Part shown: in pieces, positions 52,562 to 60,574 of the stretch
Layout of the letters: each line of letters begins with the position of its first letter
Numbering within the stretch: position 1 is the stretch's first letter
Origin: Streptomyces sp. P3
Lineage (GTDB): Bacteria > Actinomycetota > Actinomycetes > Streptomycetales > Streptomycetaceae
NCBI RefSeq assembly: GCF_003032475.1
Contig: NZ_CP028369.1
Location: 5,084,001 to 5,148,000 of the forward strand
Length of the DNA stretch: 64,000 bases
Reading direction: 5' to 3'
The notes under the pieces: model-generated
Seen by the model: only the letters and a program-made list of their open reading frames with translations
The model's database searches: none
What the model was told of the DNA's origin: nothing
Program-made: the position numbers and the translations under genes

Positions 52562-53947
52562 TCACGCACCGTGCCAAACCGTGGTGATGTTGCAGAACTC
52601 CCGGATTCCGTGCCCGGACAGCTCCCGGCCGTATCCGGACCGCTTCACCCCGCCGAACGGGAACCCCGGATGGGACGCGGTCATCCCGTTGACGAACACC
52701 CCGCCGGCCTCCAGATCCCGGACGAACCGGTCCACCTCGGCCTCGTCGCGCGTCCAGACGTTGGAACTCAGCCCGAACGGCGAGTCGTTGGCGATGAGCA
52801 CCGCCGCGTCCAGGTCGGTCGCCCGGTACACGGTCGCCACCGGCCCGAACGCCTCCTCGCGGTGAATGCGCATCTCCCGCGTGACGCCGGCCAGGACGGT
52901 GGGCGGGTAGTACCAGCCGGGGCCGTCGGGCCGTTCGCCCCCGCACAGCACCTCGGCCCCGGAGCGTCGCGCGTCGTCCACCAGTTCCTCCAGGTCGGCC
53001 CGCCCCTGTTCGCTCGCCAGCGGGCCGACCTCCGTCTCCTCCTCCAGCGGATCCCCGACCCGCAGGGCCGCCATGCCCGCGACGAACCGCTCGGTGAAGG
53101 CGTCGTAGACGTCCGCGTGGACGATGAACCGTTTGGCGGCGATGCACGACTGCCCGTTGTTCTGCACGCGCGCGGTCACCGCGACCTCGGCCGCCCGGTC
53201 GACGTCCGCGGACGGCATCACCACGTAGGGGTCGCTGCCGCCCAGCTCCAGCACCGTCTTCTTGATCATCTCGCCGGCGGTGGCGGCGACGGCCCGTCCG
53301 GCCGGCTCGCTGCCGGTCAGGGTCGCCGCCTTGACCCGTTCGTCGCGCAGGATCTCGTCCACCGCGCCCGAACCGACGAGCAGGGTCTGGAAGCAGCCCT
53401 CGGGGAAGCCGGCCCGGTGGAACAGCTCCTCCAGGTACAGCGCGGTCCTCGGGACGTTCGAGGCGTGCTTGAGCAGGCCCACGTTGCCCGCCATCAGCGC
53501 CGGCGCGGCGAACCGCACGACCTGCCACAGCGGGAAGTTCCACGGCATCACCGCGAGCACCGGACCCAGCGGCCGGTACCGGACCACGGCGCGCGAGCCG
53601 CCGGAGTCCTTCACGTCGGCGGCGGCCGGCTCCTCGTCGGCGAGCAGCTCCTGCGCGTGCTCGGCGTACCAGCGCATCGCCCTGGCGCACTTCGCGGCCT
53701 CGGCCCGCGCCTGCCTGACCGGTTTGCCCATCTCGACGGTCATGGTCCGGCCGATCTCCGGCTGGTCCTCGTCTAGCAGGTCGGCGGCCCGGTTCAGCAG
53801 CCGTGCGCGTTCGGGACACGTCGTCGTCCGGTACGTGCGGAAGGTGGCCTCGGCGAGCTGGAGCCGGCGTTCCAGCTCCTCCTCGCCCATGGCCTCGTAC
53901 GTCTCGAGCGTCTCGCCGTTCGCCGGGTTCACCGTCGCGATGGGCAT
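52562..53947 (-). CDS. gabD: Succinate-semialdehyde dehydrogenase [NADP+]
   Basis: An aldehyde dehydrogenase of 461 residues closest to the GabD/SSADH group. The catalytic Glu is in TVLELGGSDPYVV and the nucleophile Cys in NNGQSCIAAKRF. The cofactor region is MPWNFPLWQVVRFAAPAL and TLTGSEPAGRA. The C-terminal SHPGFPFGGVKRSGYGRELS is typical of SSADH. No GABA aminotransferase is adjacent, so the physiological substrate is not certain. Confidence 0.9.
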   Translation of the reverse strand: MPIATVNPANGETLETYEAMGEEELERRLQLAEATFRTYRTTTCPERARLLNRAADLLDEDQPEIGRTMTVEMGKPVRQARAEAAKCARAMRWYAEHAQELLADEEPAAADVKDSGGSRAVVRYRPLGPVLAVMPWNFPLWQVVRFAAPALMAGNVGLLKHASNVPRTALYLEELFHRAGFPEGCFQTLLVGSGAVDEILRDERVKAATLTGSEPAGRAVAATAGEMIKKTVLELGGSDPYVVMPSADVDRAAEVAVTARVQNNGQSCIAAKRFIVHADVYDAFTERFVAGMAALRVGDPLEEETEVGPLASEQGRADLEELVDDARRSGAEVLCGGERPDGPGWYYPPTVLAGVTREMRIHREEAFGPVATVYRATDLDAAVLIANDSPFGLSSNVWTRDEAEVDRFVRDLEAGGVFVNGMTASHPGFPFGGVKRSGYGRELSGHGIREFCNITTVWHGA

Positions 53948-54023
53948 GACCGACCTCCTGGGGAGCTGGCTGTGTTCCGACCTTCGCGCGCCGCACCGGA
54001 CACCGCAACGCGTACGCGTCCGC

Positions 54024-54497
54024 TCAGGCGCTCGGTGACGAGTGCTCCGCCAGCCGGTCCAGAAACGCGGCCTGCGCCGTGACGATCAGCTCACGCGCGC
54101 GTTCCATGCCGTACCAGGCCACCCGGTCGAGTTCGGGGAACTCCCGGGTGCGCCCCGAGCGGGGCGGCCATTCCATGGTGAACGTGCCCGGCTCGACGGC
54201 GGCCGGGTCGAGATCCGCCTCGACGGCCCACACCGTGACGATCTTGCCGCCGGTCTGCCGCACCTCGCCGAGCGCGATCGGTTCGCCGTCGGGCGGGTCC
54301 AGCCCCAGCTCCTCGCGGAACTCGCGCCGGGCCGCCTCCCAGGCGGGCTCGTCGGACGCGTACTCGCCCTTGGGGACGGTCCACGCACCGGCGTCCTTCT
54401 TCGCGAAGTAGGGGCCGCCCATGTGCCCCAGCAACACCTCGGGGCCCGCCCCGGTCCGCCGGAACAACAGCAGGCCGGCACTTCGGCGCGCGGTCAC
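54024..54497 (-). CDS. Nudix hydrolase coupled to the DNA ligase gene
   Basis: A 157-residue Nudix protein. The Nudix box is GEYASDEPAWEAARREFREE followed by LGL, matching GX5EX7REUXEEXGU. GTG 54497 overlaps the ligase stop by four bases (GTGA). It probably hydrolyses a nucleoside diphosphate derivative, perhaps cleaning up oxidised or adenylylated nucleotides; the coupling to a ligase supports a nucleic-acid-linked role. Confidence 0.9.
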   Translation of the reverse strand: MTARRSAGLLLFRRTGAGPEVLLGHMGGPYFAKKDAGAWTVPKGEYASDEPAWEAARREFREELGLDPPDGEPIALGEVRQTGGKIVTVWAVEADLDPAAVEPGTFTMEWPPRSGRTREFPELDRVAWYGMERARELIVTAQAAFLDRLAEHSSPSA

Positions 54498-56032
54498 GGA
54501 CGCACCTGCGGGTGGGCGGCGAGCAGGGTCTCCACCGTGTCCGCCTCCTCGGGCCGCTTGTCCTCGCGGTAGCGCAGCACGCGGGCGAAGCGCAGGGTGA
54601 CCCCGGCCGGGTAGCGGGAGGAGCGCTGCAGGCCGTCGTAGGCGATCTCGACGACGAGCTCGGGGCGGACGGTCACCACGTACCCGTTCTCCTCGACGGC
54701 CAGCTCCCGCAGGCGCTCCGTCTGCCAGGCCAGCATCGCGTCGGTCATGCCCTTGAAGGTCTTGCCGAGCATCACGAAGCCGCCGTCCCGCGCGCGGGCG
54801 CCCAGGTGGAGGTTGGAGAGCTTGCCGGTGCGCCGCCCGTGGCCCCATTCGGCGGCCAGGACCACCAGGTCGAGCGTGTGCACCGGCTTGACCTTCAGCC
54901 AGGACGCCCCGCGCCGGCCCGCGCTGTAGGGCGCGTCCAGCGCCTTGACCACGACGCCCTCGTGGCCGCGCAGCAGCGTCCGGCGGGAGAACTCCTCCGC
55001 CGCCCCGGCGTCCTCGGGGCCGGACACGAGCGTGCGGCGCACCCGCATCGGCTCGGGCGCCAGCCGGGCCAGTTCCGCCTGACGCTCGGCGAGGGGCAGG
55101 TCGAGCAGGTCCCGTCCGTCCACGGACAGCACGTCGAAGAAGACGGGGGAGACCGGCACCGCCTCCGCGGCCGTCGCCACGTCCACCCGGGAGCCGACCC
55201 GGCCGGCGGTCTCCTGGAAGGAACGCGGGCGGCCCGTCCCGTCGAGGGCGATGACCTCGCCGTCCAGGATGAAACGCGACCCCGCCAGCCCCCTCGCCGC
55301 ACGGGTCACCTCGGGCAGGCGGTCGGTGATGTCGTCGAGGGTGCGGGTGTACAGGCGCACGTCGTCGCCGTCGCGGTGCACCTGGACGCGGATGCCGTCC
55401 AGCTTCTCCTCGACCGCGCAGGCGCCGAGTCTGCCGACCGCCTCGGTGACGGAGGACGCGGTGTGCGCCAGCATCGGCTGCACCGGGCGGCCCACGGTGA
55501 GCCGGAACGACTCCAGTGCCGCGGGCCCGTCCGCGAGCAGCGCCCGCGCCACCGACTGCAGCGAGCCCGCCAGCATCACCGCCCGCCGCACGTCTCCCGG
55601 GGGCGCGCCGGTCGCCTGTGCCAGGCCCTCCACGGCGACGGCGTCCAGCGCGCCCTGGCGGACCTCGCCGGTGATGAGGCCGAGCAGGAACCGCTGTTCG
55701 TCCGCGGTGGCCGCGCTCATCAACTCGCCCACCAGACGCGTCCGTTCGGCCTGCGATCCGGGGCCCGACACCGTGCCGAGCTCGGTGAGCCGGGCATCCG
55801 TCTCCCGCACGGAGAGGGTGGGCCCGTCGGCCGGGGCGACCGGACGGCTCAGCACCTTCCACCCGACGCCCAGGCGGCCCTGGGGGAGCCGTCCGGCCAG
55901 GTAGGGGATGACGATGGGGACGTCCTGCGCGTCCGCCTCCCGGAAGAGTTCGGCGAGCAGGGCGATCTTGCGGGAGCGCGCCGGAACGGCGGCGACCTCC
56001 CGGGACACGTCGGCGAGCCGGGTCAGCAGCAT
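54494..56032 (-). CDS. ATP-dependent DNA ligase (LigB type)
   Basis: A 512-residue DNA ligase of the mycobacterial LigB group, with an N-terminal DNA-binding domain, a nucleotidyltransferase domain and an OB fold. The adenylated Lys is in VEEKLDGIRVQVHRDG (KxDG). Other nucleotidyltransferase motifs are SRFILDGEVIALDG, FFDVLSVDGRDLL, EGVVVKALDAPY and WLKVKPVHTLDLVVL. ATG 56032 (MLLTRLADVSREV) is preferred over the ATG five codons upstream. It is accessory to the NAD-dependent LigA and likely acts in repair. Confidence 0.94.
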   Translation of the reverse strand: MLLTRLADVSREVAAVPARSRKIALLAELFREADAQDVPIVIPYLAGRLPQGRLGVGWKVLSRPVAPADGPTLSVRETDARLTELGTVSGPGSQAERTRLVGELMSAATADEQRFLLGLITGEVRQGALDAVAVEGLAQATGAPPGDVRRAVMLAGSLQSVARALLADGPAALESFRLTVGRPVQPMLAHTASSVTEAVGRLGACAVEEKLDGIRVQVHRDGDDVRLYTRTLDDITDRLPEVTRAARGLAGSRFILDGEVIALDGTGRPRSFQETAGRVGSRVDVATAAEAVPVSPVFFDVLSVDGRDLLDLPLAERQAELARLAPEPMRVRRTLVSGPEDAGAAEEFSRRTLLRGHEGVVVKALDAPYSAGRRGASWLKVKPVHTLDLVVLAAEWGHGRRTGKLSNLHLGARARDGGFVMLGKTFKGMTDAMLAWQTERLRELAVEENGYVVTVRPELVVEIAYDGLQRSSRYPAGVTLRFARVLRYREDKRPEEADTVETLLAAHPQVRP

Positions 56033-56111
56033 GCAGCCATGGTGCACCGGGGAGTCGGTGACTACACCCCGGCCGTCCCGGCAGCCGCGGCGGCCGCGTC
56101 GAGATCCGCAG

Positions 56112-56238
56112 TCAGCAGATCCCGTTGAACGTGGCGCAGGCCCGGCAGCCGCGGCCGGCGGCGTTCACCACCTGCTCGGCGAAGCCCGACCTCGAATTCC
56201 TCGGTCCCCGTGGCCACCTCCGTCGCCACCGTCGCCAC
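56112..56238 (-). pseudogene. Possible Cys-rich small peptide gene with a one-base frameshift
   Basis: On the minus strand, a frame starting near GTG 56238 reads VATVATEVATGTEEFEVG. One extra G in GTCGGGCTTC (about 56125-56130 upstream of the last 22 codons, near 56182-56186) breaks it. In the next frame the sequence continues FAEQVVNAAGRGCRAC and ATFNGIC, then TGA at 56112-56114. Both halves have G or C at almost every third base (22 of 22 after the break). Repaired, it gives a ~41-residue acidic peptide with a C-terminal core holding three Cys, resembling a RiPP precursor in layout. The family is not recognised. Confidence 0.35.
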
Positions 56239-56250
56239 ACCGACACCGGA

Positions 56251-56287
56251 TTGACAAACGTTGTTGCCGATTCGGCAAGATGGGGAG
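56251..56287 (+). promoter_or_regulatory. Leaderless promoter with operator for the XRE-cupin gene
   Basis: TTGACA (56251-56256) is followed 19 bases later by CAAGAT (56276-56281), then six bases to the ATG at 56288. The 15-bp palindrome TTGCCGA-T-TCGGCAA (56264-56278) overlaps the -10, so the XRE protein probably represses itself and perhaps the divergent micro-ORF. Confidence 0.6.
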
Positions 56288-56860
56288 ATGGCTACCGATG
56301 ACGTACTCGCGGAGGTCGGGCCCAGGCTGCGTCGCATCCGCAAGGAGCGGGAGGTGACGCTCGCCGCGCTGTCCGGCGCGACCGGCATCTCCGTCAGCAC
56401 CCTGTCGCGGCTGGAGTCCGGGCTGCGCAAGCCCAGCCTGGAACTGCTGCTGCCGATCGCACAGGCCCACCGGGTGCCGCTGGACGAACTGGTCGGGGCG
56501 CCCCCGGTCAGCGATCCCCGGGTGCGTGCCGAGCCCCTGGTGCGGCACGGGCGCACCTTCTGGCCGCTGTCCCGGCAGCCCGGCGGACTGCAGGCGTTCA
56601 AGGTGCTGGTGCCGCAGCGCGAGGAGGAGCCGGAACCGCGCACCCACGAGGGCTACGAATGGCTCTATGTGATGTCGGGACGGCTGCGGGTGGTGCTCGC
56701 GGAGCACGACGTGGTGATGACGGCCGGGGAGGCGGCCGAGTTCGACACGCGCGTGCCGCACTGGTTCGGATCGACGGGAGAAGGGCCCGCCGAGTTCCTC
56801 AGCCTCTTCGGGCCGCAGGGCGAACGGATGCATGTGCGGGCGCGGCCGTCGCAGAGGTGA
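56288..56860 (+). CDS. XRE-family regulator with C-terminal cupin domain
   Basis: A 190-residue regulator. The HTH reads VGPRLRRIRKEREVTLAALS, then ATGISVSTLSRLESGLRKPS. The cupin domain (about 100-190) contains the H-x-G-Y-E-W-L-Y motif THEGYEWLYVMSGRLRVVL and DTRVPHWFGSTGEGP. Such regulators sense a small metabolite bound in the cupin. No catabolic operon touches it directly. ATG 56288 agrees with a leaderless promoter. Confidence 0.93.
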   Translation: MATDDVLAEVGPRLRRIRKEREVTLAALSGATGISVSTLSRLESGLRKPSLELLLPIAQAHRVPLDELVGAPPVSDPRVRAEPLVRHGRTFWPLSRQPGGLQAFKVLVPQREEEPEPRTHEGYEWLYVMSGRLRVVLAEHDVVMTAGEAAEFDTRVPHWFGSTGEGPAEFLSLFGPQGERMHVRARPSQR

Positions 56861-56946
56861 CGCACCCAACGGTTCCCTCAGTCACAAGCGACCGCTTAGT
56901 ATGCGATGGACCAGGGTACGACGACGCAGTCCCGTGGAGGCTCCGC

Positions 56947-57918
56947 ATGCAGGCATGGCAGGTGCACGAGAACGGCGAGCCGAGCGAGGTGATGCGGCTC
57001 ACGGACGTGGAGCGGCCCACGCCCGGCGACGGCCAGGTCCTGCTCAGGGTGCGCGCCGCGAACATCAACTTCCCGGACGTGCTGATGTGCCGGGGCCACT
57101 ACCAGGTGCGGCCGCCGCTGCCGTTCACCCCGGGCGTGGAGATCTGCGGTGAGACCGAGGACGGCCGCCGTGTGATCGCCAACCCGGCCCTGCCGCACGG
57201 CGGCTTCGCCGAGTACGCCCTCGCGGACGCCGCCGCTCTGCTGCCCGCCCCCGAGTCGTTGGACGACGCCGAGGCCGCCGCCCTGCACATCGGCTACCAG
57301 ACCGGCTGGTTCGGACTGCACCGCAGGGCGCGCCTCGAAGCGGGCGAGACGCTCCTCGTCCACGCCGCCGCCGGAGGCGTGGGCAGCGCGGCCGTACAGC
57401 TCGGGAAGGCGGCGGGCGCGAGGGTCATCGGCGTCGTGGGCGGCGCCGGGAAGGCGGCCGTCGCCCGGGAACTGGGCTGCGACACGGTGATCGACCGGCA
57501 CGCCGAGGACGTCGTCGCCGCCGTGAAGGAGGCCACCGGCGGCCGGGGCGCCGACGTGATCTACGACCCCGTCGGCGGCGAGGCCTACACGCAGTCCGCG
57601 AAGACCGTCGCCTTCGAGGGCCGGATCGTGGTCGTCGGCTTCGCGAGCGGGACCATCCCGAGCCCCGCGCTGAACCACGCGCTGGTGAAGAACTACGCGA
57701 TCCTGGGCCTGCACTGGGGTCTGTACAACACGAAGAACCCCAAGCTGGTCCAGCACTGCCACGAGCAGCTCACCGACCTGGCCGCCCGGGGTGCGATCAA
57801 GCCGCTGATCAGCGAGCGCACACCGCTCGACGGGGCCGCGGCCGCCGTGCAGCGGGTCGCCGACGGCGTCACCACCGGCCGGGTCGCCGTCGTACCGCAG
57901 AACGGAGCCGCCGTATGA
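56947..57918 (+). CDS. NADPH:quinone oxidoreductase-type zinc-free MDR enzyme
   Basis: A 323-residue medium-chain reductase. The substrate domain has NINFPDVLMCRGHYQVRPPL. The nucleotide site LLVHAAAGGVGSAAVQLGKA contains the AxxGxxG loop. No catalytic or structural zinc Cys set is present, as in the QOR/enoyl reductase branch. Its stop overlaps the next acyl-CoA dehydrogenase start (ATGA), so the three genes 56947-60172 form one operon for acyl or aromatic substrate metabolism. Confidence 0.92.
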   Translation: MQAWQVHENGEPSEVMRLTDVERPTPGDGQVLLRVRAANINFPDVLMCRGHYQVRPPLPFTPGVEICGETEDGRRVIANPALPHGGFAEYALADAAALLPAPESLDDAEAAALHIGYQTGWFGLHRRARLEAGETLLVHAAAGGVGSAAVQLGKAAGARVIGVVGGAGKAAVARELGCDTVIDRHAEDVVAAVKEATGGRGADVIYDPVGGEAYTQSAKTVAFEGRIVVVGFASGTIPSPALNHALVKNYAILGLHWGLYNTKNPKLVQHCHEQLTDLAARGAIKPLISERTPLDGAAAAVQRVADGVTTGRVAVVPQNGAAV

Positions 57919-59099
57919 CCGACGCAGCCGAACTCCAGCGCCGCACAGCCCAGTTGCTGGCAGACCACCCGCCCGCCACGACCGGCCGGACGGACTTCCT
58001 CGAGGCCCGCTTCGACGCGGGCCTCGCCTGGGTGCACTACCCGGAGGGCCTCGGCGGCCTCGGCGCCCCCCGCTCCCTCCAGGCCGTCGTCGACGCCGAG
58101 CTGGAGGCCGCGGGCGCCCCCGACAACGACCCCCGGCGCATCGGTATCGGCCTAGGCATGGCCGCGCCGACGATCCTCAAGTACGGCACCGACGAACAGA
58201 AGCAGCGGTTCCTGCGGCCGCTGTGGACGGGCGAGGAGGTCTGGTGCCAGCTGTTCAGCGAGCCGGGCGCCGGCTCCGACCTGGCCGCACTGGGCACGCG
58301 TGCCGTCCGTGAGGCCGGCGGTGACTGGGTCGTCAACGGGCAGAAGGTGTGGACCTCCAGCGCCCACGTCGCCCGCTGGGCCATCCTCATCGCCCGCACC
58401 GACCCGGACGTGCCCAAGCACGCGGGCATCACCTACTTCCTCTGCGACATGACGGACCCGGGCGTCGAGGTCCGGCCGCTGCGCCAGATCACCGGCGAAG
58501 CCGAGTTCAACGAGGTCTTCCTCACCGGCGTGCGCATCCCCGACGCCCGCCGCCTCGGCGAGGTCGGCGAGGGCTGGCGGGTCGCGCAGACCACGCTGAA
58601 CAACGAACGCGTCGCCATCGGCGGCATGCGGCTGCCCCGCGAGGGCGGCATGATCGGCCCGATCGCCAGGACGTGGCGCGAACGGCCCGAACTGCGCACC
58701 CACGACCTGCACCAGCGGCTGCTGAAGCTGTGGGTGGAGGCCGAGGTGGCCCGCCTCACCGGCGAACGCCTGCGCCAGCAGCTCGCGTCCGGCCAGCCCG
58801 GCCCCGAGGGCGCCGGCATGAAGCTCGCCTTCGCCCGCCTCAACCAGGAGATCAGCGGCCTGGAGGTGGAACTGCGCGGCGAGGAGGGCCTGTTGTACGA
58901 CGACTGGACGATGCGCCGCCCGGAGCTCGTGGACTTCACCGGCCGTGACGCGGGGTACCGCTACCTGCGCTCCAAGGGCAACAGCATTGAGGGCGGGACC
59001 AGCGAGGTCCTGCTGAACATCGTCGCCGAGCGCGTCCTGGGCCTGCCGTCCGAGCCGCGCACCGACAAGGACGTCGCCTGGAAGGACCTCGCCCGATGA
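57915..59099 (+). CDS. Acyl-CoA dehydrogenase, first of a coupled pair
   Basis: A 394-residue FadE-like protein. FAD-binding segments are QLFSEPGAGSDLAALGTRAV and WVVNGQKVWTSSAHVARWAI. The C-terminus has SIEGGTSEVLLNIVAERVLG. It overlaps both neighbours by four bases. Adjacent unequal ACADs like these form alpha2-beta2 heterotetramers in mycobacterial sterol side-chain oxidation, so a heteromer with the next protein is likely. Confidence 0.94.
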   Translation: MTDAAELQRRTAQLLADHPPATTGRTDFLEARFDAGLAWVHYPEGLGGLGAPRSLQAVVDAELEAAGAPDNDPRRIGIGLGMAAPTILKYGTDEQKQRFLRPLWTGEEVWCQLFSEPGAGSDLAALGTRAVREAGGDWVVNGQKVWTSSAHVARWAILIARTDPDVPKHAGITYFLCDMTDPGVEVRPLRQITGEAEFNEVFLTGVRIPDARRLGEVGEGWRVAQTTLNNERVAIGGMRLPREGGMIGPIARTWRERPELRTHDLHQRLLKLWVEAEVARLTGERLRQQLASGQPGPEGAGMKLAFARLNQEISGLEVELRGEEGLLYDDWTMRRPELVDFTGRDAGYRYLRSKGNSIEGGTSEVLLNIVAERVLGLPSEPRTDKDVAWKDLAR

Positions 59100-60172
59100 C
59101 CGATCTTCTCTACTCCGAAGAGGAGGAGGCGCTGCGGTCGGCGGTCCGGGACCTGCTGACCGACCGCCTGGACCCGGCCGGCGTCATCGCGCGGACCGAG
59201 TCGGACGCCCCGCACGACGTCTCCCTGTGGAAGACCCTCACCGGCGACATGGGCCTCGCCGGCCTGCTGATCCCGGAGGAGCTGGACGGACAGGGCGCCA
59301 CCCACCGGGAGGCGGCCGTCGTCCTCGAGGAACTGGGGCGGACGGTCGCGCCCGTGCCCTACCTGACGAGCGCGGTGGTGGCCACCGAGGCGCTGCTCGC
59401 GTGCGGCGCCGACGACCTGCTCGTGCGGCTGGCGTCGGCGACCACGGTCGCAGCGCTCGCCGTGGGTCTGCACACCGCGCCCGGCGCCGCCTTCCCGGCC
59501 GTACGACTCGAGAACGGGCTGTTGTCCGGCGAGTTGACCGGCATCGCCGACGCCGTGGCCGCCGACCTGCTGCTGGTGCCCGCGGACGACGGAGGCCTGT
59601 ACGCGGTCCAGGCCTCGTCCGTCACGGTCACCTCGCAGGTGTCGTTCGACCTCACCCGGCCCCTGGCGACCGTCACCCTCGCCGGGACGCCCGCCGGCGC
59701 CCGGCTCGGCGACGCCGGACCCGCCGTGCGGCGCGCTCTGCGCGCCGGTGCCGGACTGCTCGCCTCCGAGCAACTCGGTCTGGCCGAATGGGCGTTGACC
59801 GAGACCGTGCGCTACCTGAAGGAGCGCAAGCAGTTCAACCGGTCCGTCGGCGGCTTCCAGGCCCTCAAGCACCGACTGGCACAGCTGTGGCTGGAGGTCG
59901 TCAACCTCCGGGCCGGCGCCCGCGCCGCGGCCGACGCGCTGGCGAACGGCGAGGACGCCGACCTCGCGACGGCCGTCGCGCAGGCCTACGCGGCGCCAGT
60001 CGCCGTGCGCGCCGCCGAGGAGGCGCTGCAACTGCACGCCGGCATCGGTATGACCTGGGAGCACCCCGTCCACCTGTGCCTCAAGCGGGCCAAGGCCGAC
60101 TCGATCGCCTACGGCACCGCGGGCGCGCACCGCACCGCCGTGGCCGAACTCGTCGACCTGCGGGCCCCCTGA
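59096..60172 (+). CDS. Acyl-CoA dehydrogenase, second of a coupled pair
   Basis: A 358-residue FadE-like protein with a shortened FAD-binding middle (no clear SEPxAGSD motif) and a C-terminal LQLHAGIGMTWEHPVHLCLK. That end is typical of the second subunit of heteromeric ACADs. It starts MTDLLYSEEEEALRSAVRDL. A T-tailed terminator follows. Loss of the usual FAD motif suggests it cannot work alone. Confidence 0.93.
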   Translation: MTDLLYSEEEEALRSAVRDLLTDRLDPAGVIARTESDAPHDVSLWKTLTGDMGLAGLLIPEELDGQGATHREAAVVLEELGRTVAPVPYLTSAVVATEALLACGADDLLVRLASATTVAALAVGLHTAPGAAFPAVRLENGLLSGELTGIADAVAADLLLVPADDGGLYAVQASSVTVTSQVSFDLTRPLATVTLAGTPAGARLGDAGPAVRRALRAGAGLLASEQLGLAEWALTETVRYLKERKQFNRSVGGFQALKHRLAQLWLEVVNLRAGARAAADALANGEDADLATAVAQAYAAPVAVRAAEEALQLHAGIGMTWEHPVHLCLKRAKADSIAYGTAGAHRTAVAELVDLRAP

Positions 60173-60193
60173 CCCCGGCCGTCACCCGGTGAG

Positions 60194-60228
60194 GCCCGCC
60201 CCCGGGCGCATTCCAGGGGCGGGCTTTT
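60194..60228 (+). terminator. Rho-independent-type terminator of the acyl-CoA dehydrogenase operon
   Basis: GCCCGCCCC (60194-60202) pairs with GGGGCGGGC (60216-60224), followed by TTTT. It ends 22 bases after the stop of the last operon gene. Confidence 0.85.
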
Positions 60229-60334
60229 CCGTGACACCACTCCTTCGGCGGACGGCTCAGCCACCCGGACGAAACCTTCGCTACGCCACACTTACGGCCG
60301 AACCCCGTGAAAACGGACGTGGAGGAGGTTGACG

Positions 60335-60529
60335 GTGGCCGTTTCGATTTCCCTGGTGCTGTTGCTGCTGGTTCTGGCGGTGATCTTCATGCGCAACGGC
60401 GGACTGAAGGTCTCGCACGCCGTGGTCTGCCTGTTGCTCGGATTCCTCCTGGCCGGCACCAGCATGGCTCCCACCATCGCCGGCGGACTCACGGCGACGG
60501 CCGACATCGTCGGCGGCCTACGGCCGTGA
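60335..60529 (+). CDS. Small two-helix membrane protein
   Basis: A 64-residue protein with helices SISLVLLLLVLAVIFM and VVCLLLGFLLAGTSM joined by RNGGLKVSHA. GTG 60335 has an excellent GGAGGAGG at the right distance. The TTG six bases earlier would touch the ribosome site. Widespread in Streptomyces as an uncharacterised small protein. Monocistronic. Confidence 0.8.
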   Translation: MAVSISLVLLLLVLAVIFMRNGGLKVSHAVVCLLLGFLLAGTSMAPTIAGGLTATADIVGGLRP

Positions 60530-60574
60530 GGCTCCGCGCCACCGGCGCCACCGGTACCAGAGGCACCACCGGGT

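Noticed and set aside
54024..55862. Apparent ligase-Nudix fusion in one minus-strand frame
   Set aside because: The ligase motifs are in another frame ending at 54494; the Nudix gene starts at GTG 54497 with a GTGA overlap, so these are two coupled genes.
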